64,000 nt of DNA from contig CM077665.1 of NCBI GenBank assembly GCA_039707655.1, forward strand, positions 81,159,954 to 81,223,953, written 5' to 3'. The notes beneath the pieces were generated by a model that worked only from the letters and a program-made list of their open reading frames with translations, had not been told where the DNA came from and did no database searches. Numbering within the stretch: position 1 is the stretch's first letter; each line of letters opens with the position of its first letter. Shown here piece after piece: positions 32,537 through 42,404 of the stretch. The position numbers were made by a program, and so were the translations under genes. This stretch comes from Elymus sibiricus (lineage: Eukaryota > Streptophyta > Magnoliopsida > Poales > Poaceae).

Positions 32537-33071
32537 TCTGGCGTGTGGGGCCGCGTTGGACTGTGTCGCCCGTTGGACCTGCCAAGTGGGGCCGCGTTGG
32601 AGTGTGTTGCCCTCCTTTGACTATTCTGACGTGTGGGGCCGCGCTGGACTGTGTCGCCCATTGGACCTGCCAAGTGGGGTCGCGTTGGACGGTGGCGCTG
32701 GTTGGACCGTTGGGCCGTGGTTTCGTTTGGGCCGTTGCATTAAACGCCCGCGTGCATGCGCTGATGCACGCCGCCACGATAAGCCTGCTATGCATGCGCA
32801 ACATGATCCAGCCAGCCTGCCTGCATGCGCCGATGCGCGCCGCCACGGACGCAGCCTTCCTGTGAGCCGCCACGGACGCAGCGTCTGTCGCTGCTGTCGG
32901 TTCGTCCCTTCTCGCACGCGCCTCGTCGATCGATTCACAGTTCACAGTTCACAGCTCACACCGTCTCAGCCTTTGACCTCCGGCAGCATCAATTCAGCGT
33001 GACAATTAAAGTCTAGGGCATACCGATCGATGTGCGGCGTTTGAACGTAGCAAACATGCGGCCGATGCCCT

Positions 33072-33079
33072 TATTTAAA
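33072..33079 (+). promoter_or_regulatory. TATA box of the 141-codon MULE gene
   Basis: TATTTAAA lies about 96 bp upstream of the ATG. It is followed by a C-rich pyrimidine leader typical of grass genes. The position is about 540 bp inside the left inverted repeat. Confidence 0.5.
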
Positions 33080-33174
33080 CCACCCACCCCTCCACCTATT
33101 CTCCACACATCCATTTGCGCTGCTCCCCTTCTGTTCTTCACCCCAATCCAGAGCACTCTCCAAGCTACGTGAAG

Positions 33175-33600
33175 ATGCAGTACTACGGCCCCACCTTCCA
33201 GATGCCACCAGTTAGGACGGAGGCGCGGTACCCCGCCGGCGTCGTCGTCGAGAAGACGCTTCGCGTGTGGACGATCTCACGCTGGAGGACTGGCTGGGAT
33301 TTGGCCCACTGGTTCCTCCGTGCGGGCTTCGCCCACCTCCCAGCGGGCTCGCCGGTCATCTTCCGACTGGAGGAACTGCGTCCAAACTCCAGCTCTCCGC
33401 CGTCAGGGCTCATCGCCACCTTCAACAACAGGTTCGATGCGTTCCACCTGCTCGGGAAGGTGTTTTGGTGTGGGTGTGAGCTCATCGCATTCACAACCTA
33501 CAACATCTTCACGGATGTGGATATGATCTTCTCCAAACACAACGTCATCCACAGCCTCCCCTACCTCCTCGGAGAGAACGGCAGGGAGGCGGAGGAGTGA
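33175..33600 (+). CDS. Unknown 141-residue protein, second gene of the MULE
   Basis: I do not recognise this protein. It is a single intact exon from ATG 33175 to TGA 33598-33600, GC-rich in coding style with a TATA box and leader upstream. The product starts MQYYGPTFQMPPV. It has a Trp/Arg-rich patch (LRVWTISRWRTGWDLAHWF), several aromatic residues, a CGC pair and an acidic end. No signal peptide or clear membrane helix is seen. It reads from the left inverted repeat and converges on the transposase, the same layout as mudrB in maize MuDR. It might be a mudrB-like accessory protein or a captured host gene. Unlike the transposase it has no stop or frameshift. Just after the stop AGAGGAGGCGCGGAG occurs twice. 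Expression is not proven. Confidence 0.6.
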   Translation: MQYYGPTFQMPPVRTEARYPAGVVVEKTLRVWTISRWRTGWDLAHWFLRAGFAHLPAGSPVIFRLEELRPNSSSPPSGLIATFNNRFDAFHLLGKVFWCGCELIAFTTYNIFTDVDMIFSKHNVIHSLPYLLGENGREAEE

Positions 33601-34645
33601 AGAGGAGGCGCGGAGCAGCGAAGAGGAGGCGCGGAGAAGCTTGTCTTGCCCTAGGGTGTTAGGCCCTAGGGCTTTATTTCTATGTTATTTTATGTATGCC
33701 GTGTTATATAATGTTTTATGTAAGAACTATCTATCTATGTCATGCTTGCTACCCTAAATGAAGAACTATCTATCTATGTTATGTTTGCTAGTTTTCCTTG
33801 TTATTTTGTAGCCCATTCGGTGATATTTAGACCTTGGCTTCAAACAACGCATAAAACATGTTCCCTCACCGTATCAAAACATCAAGCAGAGGAGTCCTCT
33901 TCTTCAAAAATGATAAAACCTCAAAACATCACCGTATCAACGCATAAAACCTTTTGGCATGCGCGGCTAATGGGCTAGTTGAAGTGTAAAAAATGATAAA
34001 AATGAGCCATGTTGATGTTGAAAAGAAGAATAAAAAAAAGCTAAATTTGTTGAACTGTCGCCGGCGGTCTAGATTTGTAGATCCTGCCGGGGGTGGAGGG
34101 GACAACTGCAGGCTGGGCTTTGGAAGGGTGAAAGCTACTCCCTCTGTCCAGTCGTTTGCATACAACATGTGCATGCGAACGGTAACTGGTAGTGCATTGT
34201 CACAAAATAGTTCATTAAGTGCAAGTAAAAACACATGCTAATTAATGTTTTCAGTCCAATCCATACCATACACGTCTAGGCTATGCACCTGGATGGAGTA
34301 ATGTCCACGGTTTCCACTCAAAGAAGAACGACGACCCGAACATGGGTGGCTGACTACCGGGGCCCACCGCGCGTGCGCATTTACTTCTGGCTGTGGGTGT
34401 AGTTGGAAGGCCGCCACGCATCCCCGAGGCGGACGAGGAGAAAGCGCGTGCACGCACGAATCAAATTAGTAAGCCAAAAAAACAGAGCCAGCGCGTGCAC
34501 TATTTTGTTGGCCTCTTTTTTCTTTGGGCCTTTGACATCCAACGCCATGCGACGGCCCAACCAGAGCTGGAGACAGTGACATAGTTTTAGCAACCCAGAG
34601 AGCACATGATCCACAAATTAAGCTTACACCACAATAATAACATCT
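33601..34645. other. MULE interior, non-coding
   Basis: The 3' flank of the 141-codon gene (AT-rich, TATTTTATGTATG at about 33685-33700) is followed by sequence with only short overlapping open frames. Nothing is recognised. Confidence 0.45.
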
Positions 34646-35104
34646 CTAACGAATGATGACCAGCAAGTAAGCAAATCCTAGGGCAACTATACAAAAATAA
34701 AATCCTAAAGCTATCAGATTCGCCTGCTTGTTCAATTGAATCATCTGCCTCAAGTTCTTGTTCATCTTCTTTAATTCTCCCTTCAGATCCGCATCCCAAA
34801 CTGTCGGAGCATCACTTTCACAAACCAAATTCCGCACGGCTAACGGCAGATTGAGCTCCCGGGTTGCGGCTCCATTGAATTGAATCAAGCCCTCCCCTTG
34901 AAGCCTTAGAACGTAGTCATCCAGTCATTCAAAATGTGTGCACTTCTTCACGATCTAAAACGAAATCATGAGCCCTAAATCCCAGATCCAACGAAAAAGA
35001 ATTAAAAGCAAAGAGGAAAATCATGAGATCTAACCTGCCCCTCTGGCTTGCTCTCGTATTTCACGAACTCGCGCCCAAAGTTGCCGTTCCTGTCCTCCTT
35101 CGAA
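34646..35104 (-). pseudogene. GRF-type zinc-finger / membrane-anchor gene fragment
   Basis: There are two leftward exons, 35035-35104 and 34646-34954, with a GT-AG intron between them. Exon 1 encodes the end of a GRF-like zinc finger (NFGREFVKYESKPEGQ), with Tyr where the last zinc Cys is expected. Exon 2 has a VHTF segment that runs into a stop, then IQFNGAATRELNL, a LKGELKKMNKNLRQMIQLNK coiled coil and a C-terminal hydrophobic helix (ALGFYFCIVALGFAYLLVII). Similar GRF-finger plus tail-anchor proteins are common in Triticeae, from memory. The 5' half is missing beyond 35104, and the exon 2 start has an extra T and an in-frame TGA. Its role is unknown. It could be a captured host gene or an old accessory gene of this MULE family. 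Confidence 0.65.
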
Positions 35105-36239
35105 GTTAACCGTTTCAGTGGCGCGGTGCGTGGGCAGTCAGGACATGGCTGCATGGACAGTTGACCATACTAGGTCCACGCGGGGTGGGAGGCTGAGGTG
35201 GAGCTCGACATATCTCGTCGCCGGGAAAGACAAAGCAGACGAGGGGCTCCTGTCGTCGCCGCAGAAGAAGAAGCAGAGGAAAGGGGAGGCAATGCCGCAT
35301 TGGTGGGCGAGCAGAACCAACATCTCGCCGTCTCGCGGATCGCCCGTCAATCCAACGGTGTGGAGCAGTCCATGTGATCCAGCGACGCACAGCCTGCCCT
35401 CGGAATTCCTTCTAGAAGGCTATATCTGAGGGTTGATGCTTGGCGCTAGGGTATGATCGGACGGCTGTAGTTCGACGCTAGGGTTTGGAGAGATGTTGCG
35501 GGGTTTTGAGCCGGTCAGTGGGGTTATTTTAGGTTTGACCAACTTTTCAAATGACCTTAACTAAATAAAAAAAATCTAAAAAATATGAAACCTTCGCGGA
35601 TCGTCGTTTTATAAGACATATTTACCATTAAAAAATATAAACTTGCTTTAGGGCCATTTTTATGATAAATCTTTTTTTGAGGTGAGCTACCATTTCCAAG
35701 TTGAAATGAGCATAACTAATTCAGAAAAATCAAAAAAATGGCAGACATGCGCACAATGTCGTTGTATGTGACATGGTTATGACAAACAATAATAACATTG
35801 GTTTATGAACATTTTCATGAAAACTCCTTCACAAAAATGGGTTATCATGTACGAGGTTGTATAGAGTTCGAGAAGAGAGTGATAGTGGGTTTAGGTTTGC
35901 GAATTTTTTTAAAAAATCAAGAAAATCACCAAAGCTTTGTCTTAGTGTCAATAAGGATCTGGACTTATTTTTTCATTATTCAAATTTTGTCACGTGTAAT
36001 AATTCAAAATTTGCCGACATCATCATCATCAACATAATCATCATCATCATCATCAACAATACTTCAAATTTTGCAAACATCACATCACAAATGGACTTCA
36101 AATGTTGTCTTCAATTTCGAATTATTACAAATCCTTAAAATTGAAAGGTTAGTTCAAATTCAAATTTAAGGGACCAAATTTTGAATTATTACAAAGCCTA
36201 AAAGTTCAAAGTTTACAACTTGCATTCAACGTTTAAAGT
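35105..36239. other. MULE interior, AT-rich; CAT microsatellite
   Basis: No gene is recognised. A CAT/CAA trinucleotide tract (about 36018-36058) is the only clear repeat. Open frames at 35115-35430 exist on both strands and look like GC-rich noise. Confidence 0.5.
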
Positions 36240-38019
36240 TCACATCTTTGCCTTGCTCCTTGTGTTCCTAGACGGTTTAACAGACTTGCTCCTGGTTTCC
36301 CTAGCTGGGATATCCACCCATTTCTTCTTCCTTTTGGTCTTCACTTCGGTTGGTTGCTGTCGAGATGATGGCTGAACCGAAGTTTCATTCTCTCTCGGCC
36401 TTTTCTCTCCTTATCCTTTAATTTCCCTAGAGCTAGATCAAACAGAAAAAAGAGTATAAGCCATCGATAAAAAACAGAAGAAATGCACAAAAAGGGATGG
36501 TTGCTGCACACATACCAAGCTGCCGGTAGTGCTAATTTAGTTGCTTCATTCTCCTCTAATGCTGCATTATCCTCTGGATTAGCTGCAATCTACTCTATTG
36601 CTTCATCCTCCTCTGGATTAGCTGCAATCTGCTCTAATGCTTCATCCTCCCCTGCATTAGCTGCAATCTGCTCTAATGCTGCATCCTCCCCTACATTAGC
36701 TGCAATCTGCTTTAATGCTGCATCCTCCCTTGCATTAGCTGTAATCTGCTCTAATGCTGCATTATCCTCTGCATTTGTTGCTGCCCATTGTTCCTCTTCT
36801 CCAAATGAAGCATCCACTGGATTGGTACATTTCCTAGCAATGTGCCCTAGGGTTCCACATTTTTTGCACTTGCGCTGTCTTTTTACACGACCCTCTTCAC
36901 CTCTTCTGTACATGTTCTTCCTTGGTCTTCCTGGTGGCCTAGTCAGTACAGGAGAATGTAGTTTGAACCCTGGATCTACTATGTTTCATTGGTCTTTTCC
37001 CAAGAGTGCAGGCACATTGGAAGCATAAGCAGCCTTGAATCTGGCAACAGAAAAATATTCAGAGATGTACTGATCAACTTCACCATCTTCACCACCGATA
37101 ACAGTCATCAGATGTAGGGCATGTATGCATGGCTTCCCACGGAGCTGCCATTGCCTACAACTGCATTCCCTAGGTGCTAGGTTAACTGGATACCTCCATT
37201 CCCTATTTTTACTGTCAGTATATGTTACCTCAGCCTCGTGTGTTGCTGCTCAAATGCATTTCATTCTGCTCAATCCTTTTGCCTTGGCATGCAATGCCTT
37301 AATAAGAGATGGGAGCATGAGATGGCCAACATATTCTGTTTCTGCGATTCTTTTGCGAAGAGCCATCTTTATCATGATCATCTGCCGAATCTTATCAAAT
37401 ATTTGCCATATCAGAAGCCCTTTCAATGACTTAATCTTTGAATTGAAACACTCTGCCAGGTTGCTGGTCACATAGTCCACTTTGCATATTGTATTGAATT
37501 TGCTTCTTGACCACAACTTTCCATGATGTGCATCTAGGTACTCCTTCACCAGAGGATTGTGAGCATACAACACTCTCAAATGATGCTCATGCTTCCTCTC
37601 ACTGCATGTGTATGATGCTGGCCATAAGTTCTCATCATAAACTTTACCTTTGAATTTGCTTCTGAAATTCTGCGCTAGGTGACGCATACATTCCCTATGC
37701 TCCACTCCAGGGAATACAATTTCCACTGCACTCTCCAAACCCTTGCAAGCATCTGTGTGTATAGCTAAACCTGGGGGTGTACCTATAAGGTTGCGCAAAT
37801 GCTGCAGAAACCAGACCCAACTTTCCTCGGACTCTGCCTCCACCACACCAAATGCAACTCGGAATAGCCAGTTGTGTCCATCAACTGCAGAAGCTGCCAC
37901 CAATTGGCCTCTCCACCTTCCATTCAAAGCAGTTGCATCAATAGCCAAATAGGGCCTGCAACCATCCAGAAACCCCTGCCAACAAGCCTTGAAACAAACA
38001 AAAGCCCTCCTGAAGCCCT
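36240..38019 (-). pseudogene. MULE transposase (MURA-like), 3' part
   Basis: This is the catalytic half of a MuDR transposase, continuing from 48827-50151 across the nested retrotransposon. The frame across the GCCCT duplication reads EKEG-FRRAFVCFKACWQGF without loss. It contains the MULE DDE domain (YLAIDATALNGRW, HTDACKGLESA, EHRECMRHL), a SWIM zinc finger (CSCRQWQLRGKPCIHAL, near 37110-37160) and a CCHC knuckle (CKKCGTLGHIARKC, near 36835-36876). A 39-bp repeat tail follows, then a donor near 36515 and a basic last exon ending at 36240. Stops are TGA at 37250-37252, TGA near 36985 and TAG near 36590. The protein cannot be functional. Confidence 0.86.
36560..36770 (-). repeat. 39-bp in-frame tandem repeats in the transposase tail
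   Basis: Five to six units encode variants of EDAALEQIAANAG (13 residues). They lie between the CCHC knuckle and the last exon. One unit has CAG changed to TAG. They expand an acidic, probably helical tail. Confidence 0.85.
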
Positions 38020-41000
38020 TGTAACGCCCCCATGTAATAGCTACAGTAATCACCCCTTTGACAGTGCCATGTCATCATGATTAACCATGCTTGAGCATCA
38101 TTGCATCATATCTCATTTCAAATTCCAATTTAAACTTGCAATTCAAACCTAAAGTGAAAATAAAAGTTGTTCAAAACCAGAAACTAAAATGTTCATTAAA
38201 TAGCACATAATTCATAACTAATTATGTTGGGGAAAACAACATCACCATAATTCCAAAATTTGCCCCTAGCTAATTAAAACAGTAACTAAACAGCACAAAT
38301 TAACACTAAATTGTTTAATAGGATTTAAAGTAAATTCATAATTTAATCAAACCAATTTCTGGTGAATGAGAATAACACACTGATAATTATGGGTCAATCC
38401 ATATATTTTATAAAAGTCATTAATTACTCGAACAATTTGCAAAGCAGTGGAAAAGAAAAGAAATAGAAAAGAAAAAGAAAAGGGGCAATGGTCTACTGTG
38501 CACTTGGGCCGCAAGTGCACAGTAGCCGGCCCAGCCCACCAGCGCCATCATCGTCTTCGTCGCGCTGTCGCCTGGCGCGCGCGACAGCGTCGTCGTCTCG
38601 CCACGCGCCGGCCATCCGCGCCGTCCCCGACGCCGTTAAGGCCTCGCCCGTGCTGCCCTCGCTCCCCCGAACCCTAGCGCGCCCCCATTCGCCCCCCTGC
38701 ACCCTCTCCCTCTCGATCCCCTCCTCGCCCGAAGCGTCGCCGTCGCCCATTCCGTCGATCCCGCGGCCACCGTGCGCCGATCGCCTCGCCGACTAGCCCA
38801 CAAGCTCCGCCGCGACCTCCTCTACCTCCTCGACCACGCGCTCGAGCCCCGGAGTCCCTGCATCGATGCGCCCGAGCTCTTCTTCCTCCTCTGCTCCGAC
38901 GAGCTTCGCCGTCGATTCCGGCTACTCCGAGCCCTCCCCGAGCACGCTTTGAACGGCTACACCTCACGGTGAGCTTCGCCTTCCTCCCCTGCCCCTTCTC
39001 ATGGTCGCTAGCTCGCCGTAGCCGTCGATTTCGCCGTAGTCCGACAGCGCCGCCGTCTGTCCACGTCGCCGACGAGTCCCCGGTGACCAAATGGTTCCGG
39101 GCTCGTGCCCGTTGGCTCCCTCGCATCGCGCACGATCTGCCTAGCTAGTTAGCGCGCCCGCTAGCGCTGCGCATCGCCGTTCCCGTCGCACGTCCGAACG
39201 CCTCGTCGCCGGCGAGCTCCTGCCGCTCACCACAGGCCGCCTCAGCCGCTCCCGTCGCCACCATTCGACGCGGCGTCGAGCGCCCGTTCGAACGCGCCCA
39301 ACCGCGCGTCGAATGGGGCCCTGTGCGCCGTTTCCGACCACCTCCCGTGGATGCGCCGCCGCGAAACACGTCGCCGGTGTGTTTTCCGGCGACGCCGCGG
39401 CCGCCGTCCGCCGTGGCTGGCCCTGGCCCACCTGCCAGTGACACTGATTGGTGGGGCCGTGGGCCCGTTGACCAGTCAGCGCCGCTGACTGGGTCAGCTG
39501 TGCCACTGACATGTGGGGCCCCTCCCCACTGTGTCAATGACATACGGGCCCCACTGTCAGATTTCTAATTAGCTAAATGGATTAATTAAAATTAATTAAT
39601 TTAGTTTATTGTCTCACTGACATATGGGCCCCACATGGTTAATTAGTCTGTTAATAGATTAATTAACCCACTGTCTATGACATGTGGGACCCGCATGTCA
39701 GGTTGACCCCAGTCAACTGCACTGTTGCGTGCTGACGTCATGATGACGTCATGCCTACGTCAGCCAACACTATTCTGGATAATTCGAATTAAATAATTAA
39801 AATAAATTCAGAAAATATTTAAAACTTTAAAAATTCATATCTTTTAATCCGTAAGTCAGATGAAAATAATTTATATATGAAAGTTGATCAGGAAAATGCC
39901 ACGAATCCAAATATGCCATCCATTCATCTGTCACATGCCTCTAGCTATCTGAACATGGAACTTTTTGACCGTTTGCAGTAGATGAATAGTGCACCACTTT
40001 AATAAAACAAATCCAATTAAATTTTTATTAATTCCCAAGAGTTAACTAAATCATATAGATAGGCAGTAGCACATCTGCATATCATTCTAGGCATGTCACG
40101 CATAGTGATTGTATTTTGCCGTGGATTTATTGTTTCCTCTCCCCCTTCTCTCTCGTTAGACCTGGTGCCCGCCGACGCCGCTGCTTCAGAGTACGACTAC
40201 GTTCCCGACGACCAGCCGTCAGACGACCCCGCCTTTGCCGCAGAGCAACCAGGCAAGCAAAACCCCTTGACGCATGCCTTTGTCACCCAATTCCTTCTCC
40301 CTCCTGCTTGCATTAGAAATTGCCGCTGCTACTGCTTTATCCTATTTCTGATGCATAGCCTGTTTTTGATAACTGTTAATTGATACCTGCCCTGTTATCC
40401 AAACTGCTTAGTATAGGTTGGATGGAAACCATCTGTGGCCCCTCTCCCTTGCTGTAGTTGCTCCGCTTTAGTGACTGAAGACTGCTGGACTGAAGACAGC
40501 ACATCACCGCACACCCCCTAAATTGCTCGACACTGCAGGGTTAGCATCGAGTGCCGAGGGTGATACCTCTTAGCTCACTTCCGATGGTGCCTCTGTAGAA
40601 TAGCTTCCCGGATGTGTGTTATCGAGGGTGATTCCTCTTACATCACCTCCGCTAAGCTACCGTCGCGCAACTCCTCGAGTGGGAATCCATCGAGGGTGAT
40701 TCCTCGGATTCCTCCTCGTTACTTGGACACACGGTTACTTTGACCTTTGTTACAGGCGGGTCCACCTCGAGAGGTACCCGCGGGGAAATGTAAAGTCGGG
40801 CTGGCCCCAAGGGTGCCCGCGAGCGAATATCATTAAAGACGGGTCGGCTCCAAGAGCACCCGCGCGATACTAAATACGCCTAACGGAACTGGGTATTTGA
40901 TCTGAGTGGGTCGTCGTGCCCATTTCGCACTACCACCACGTGGGATAATGGTTTAATGGGGCCCTCTGCAGCGTAGTATCAGCCGAAAGCTCTTCAGACG

Positions 41001-42087
41001 TCACAGGTTACTTTGCGGGCTGATCGCCGGGATTGGGCTGGTTACGTCACTGGGTTGTCCAGTGTCGCGCCTGTTTCTCCGGCCAGCCACGCAACGTGCA
41101 GGAGTGCAATGGGTGATGGGCCCAAGACCCCTGCGCACTTAGGATTTAGACCGGCGTGTTGGCCTCTCTGCTGAGCTCTAGGTCGGGCTGCGTTGTGTCG
41201 ATCACCCGAGGCCGGGTATTACCCAGCAAGTGTATCCGGCCGGAGGTAATCGAGCGTGTTGGGTAACAGTAGTGCACCCCTGCAGGGAAGATATCTATTC
41301 GAATAGCCGTGTCCACGGTAACAGGACGCTTGGAGTTGTGCCCGGATCCATGACAACTATAAAGAGATGATGATACATGATAAACTGTTAATACTGCTCT
41401 CGGGATCGCTTTCTCGCAGGGTGTCGAGAAAGGATCTCAGGGCATTGCTACTGTATGACAACATGTATGCTACTACTATCTACTCTCTTCTGATGCTGCA
41501 AGACTACTTGAAGATGCTAGTCTTCGATAGGCTAGGCCTTTCTCTCTCCTCTGGCTTTTCTGCTATATAGTCCACAAATACAGCCTTTTCATTTGATACC
41601 AATGCATACTTAGCATAGTTCTGATGTCAGTCTTGCGAGTACTTTGGATGTGTACTCACAGTTGCTCTGCTATTCTTTTTCCCCCATATCCAATTGATGA
41701 TACATCAGACGACGGAGCCCAGGAGCCAGACGACACTGCCGGAGCTTTCTACCAGGAGGGTCCCGACGGCACTTACTACTGGGTTGATCCAGCCGACCAG
41801 GAGTAGTTAGGAGGCTCCCAGGCAGGAGGCCTGCGCCTTTTCGATCTGTATCCCCTGTTTGTGTTAGCCATCTTATGGCACCCGTGACTAACTATGTCTG
41901 TACTCAGATATCATTTGTGTGTATGACTTATGTATTCGGGTCCTCGTGACCCCTGGCTTGTAATATGTTGATTTATGCTTATTATTTGAGTTTAGAGTTG
42001 TGTTGTGATATTGATTAGTGAGTCCCTAATCTTGGTCGTACGCGTCTGCGTGTATGATTAGCGTACGGTCAAATTGGGGGCGTCACA
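38020..42087 (+). repeat. 5' LTR of the gypsy element
   Basis: 4,068 bp with TG...CA ends. It contains an AT-rich start, a GC-rich block (38500-39540), a region of repeated CGAGGGTGAT phrases (40555-40710) and a candidate TATAAAG near 41358. The open frames it contains recur in LTR2 and are discussed under the acidic exon. Confidence 0.92.
40160..41806 (+). other. Possible spliced acidic ORF inside the LTR
   Basis: A C-terminal open segment at about 41692-41806 encodes an acidic, aromatic tail ending GTYYWVDPADQE and a TAG stop. A second acidic block (YDYVPDDQPSDDPAF) at about 40185-40235 is bounded by an acceptor-like TCTCTCGTTAG and a donor-like CAACCAG/GCAAGC. The same arrangement recurs in LTR2 (about 46894-48540). 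The biased composition and plausible splice sites suggest a protein-coding gene or captured exon within the LTR. I do not know its function. It could also be chance in a GC-rich LTR. Confidence 0.35.
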
Positions 42088-42090
42088 AGT

Positions 42091-42103
42091 TGGTATCAGA
42101 GCC
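42091..42103 (+). other. Primer binding site (initiator tRNA-Met)
   Basis: TGGTATCAGAGCC, three bases after the 5' LTR, is complementary to the 3' end of initiator tRNA-Met. It is the usual minus-strand primer of plant gypsy elements. Confidence 0.92.
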
Positions 42104-42404
42104 GACTGCCTGTAGGAAGCCCCTATCCAACTCCTTGGCCGTAGTTGAGTCTAGTGTTTCCGAAAATTATTTTACTAACATGGCTGTGTGGCTTACGGGC
42201 CCACGTCGCCAACTGGGTGGTATTAGGATCTTTTATTCCTCTTCTATACTCTGGGACTCTGAACTCTCTTCCTTTCGGGTTAAATGAATTTTACTAACGC
42301 CGACACTAGGATCTCGTAATCTTGTCCACCCGGAGAGCTGGATTATCAGTGCTTGTTTCCCTACCATTGATCTGATTATTCTGATAATCACATTTCCCTT
42401 TCCA

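Noticed and set aside
36560..36770. Regular 39-bp repeats as a CRISPR-like array
   Set aside because: The units are contiguous, in frame and without unique spacers, inside a plant transposase gene.
38447..39568. Open frames in the GC-rich block of the LTR, repeated at 45181-46302
   Set aside because: They overlap in many frames and recur only because the LTRs are duplicated. I kept only the acidic exon-like blocks as a possible gene.
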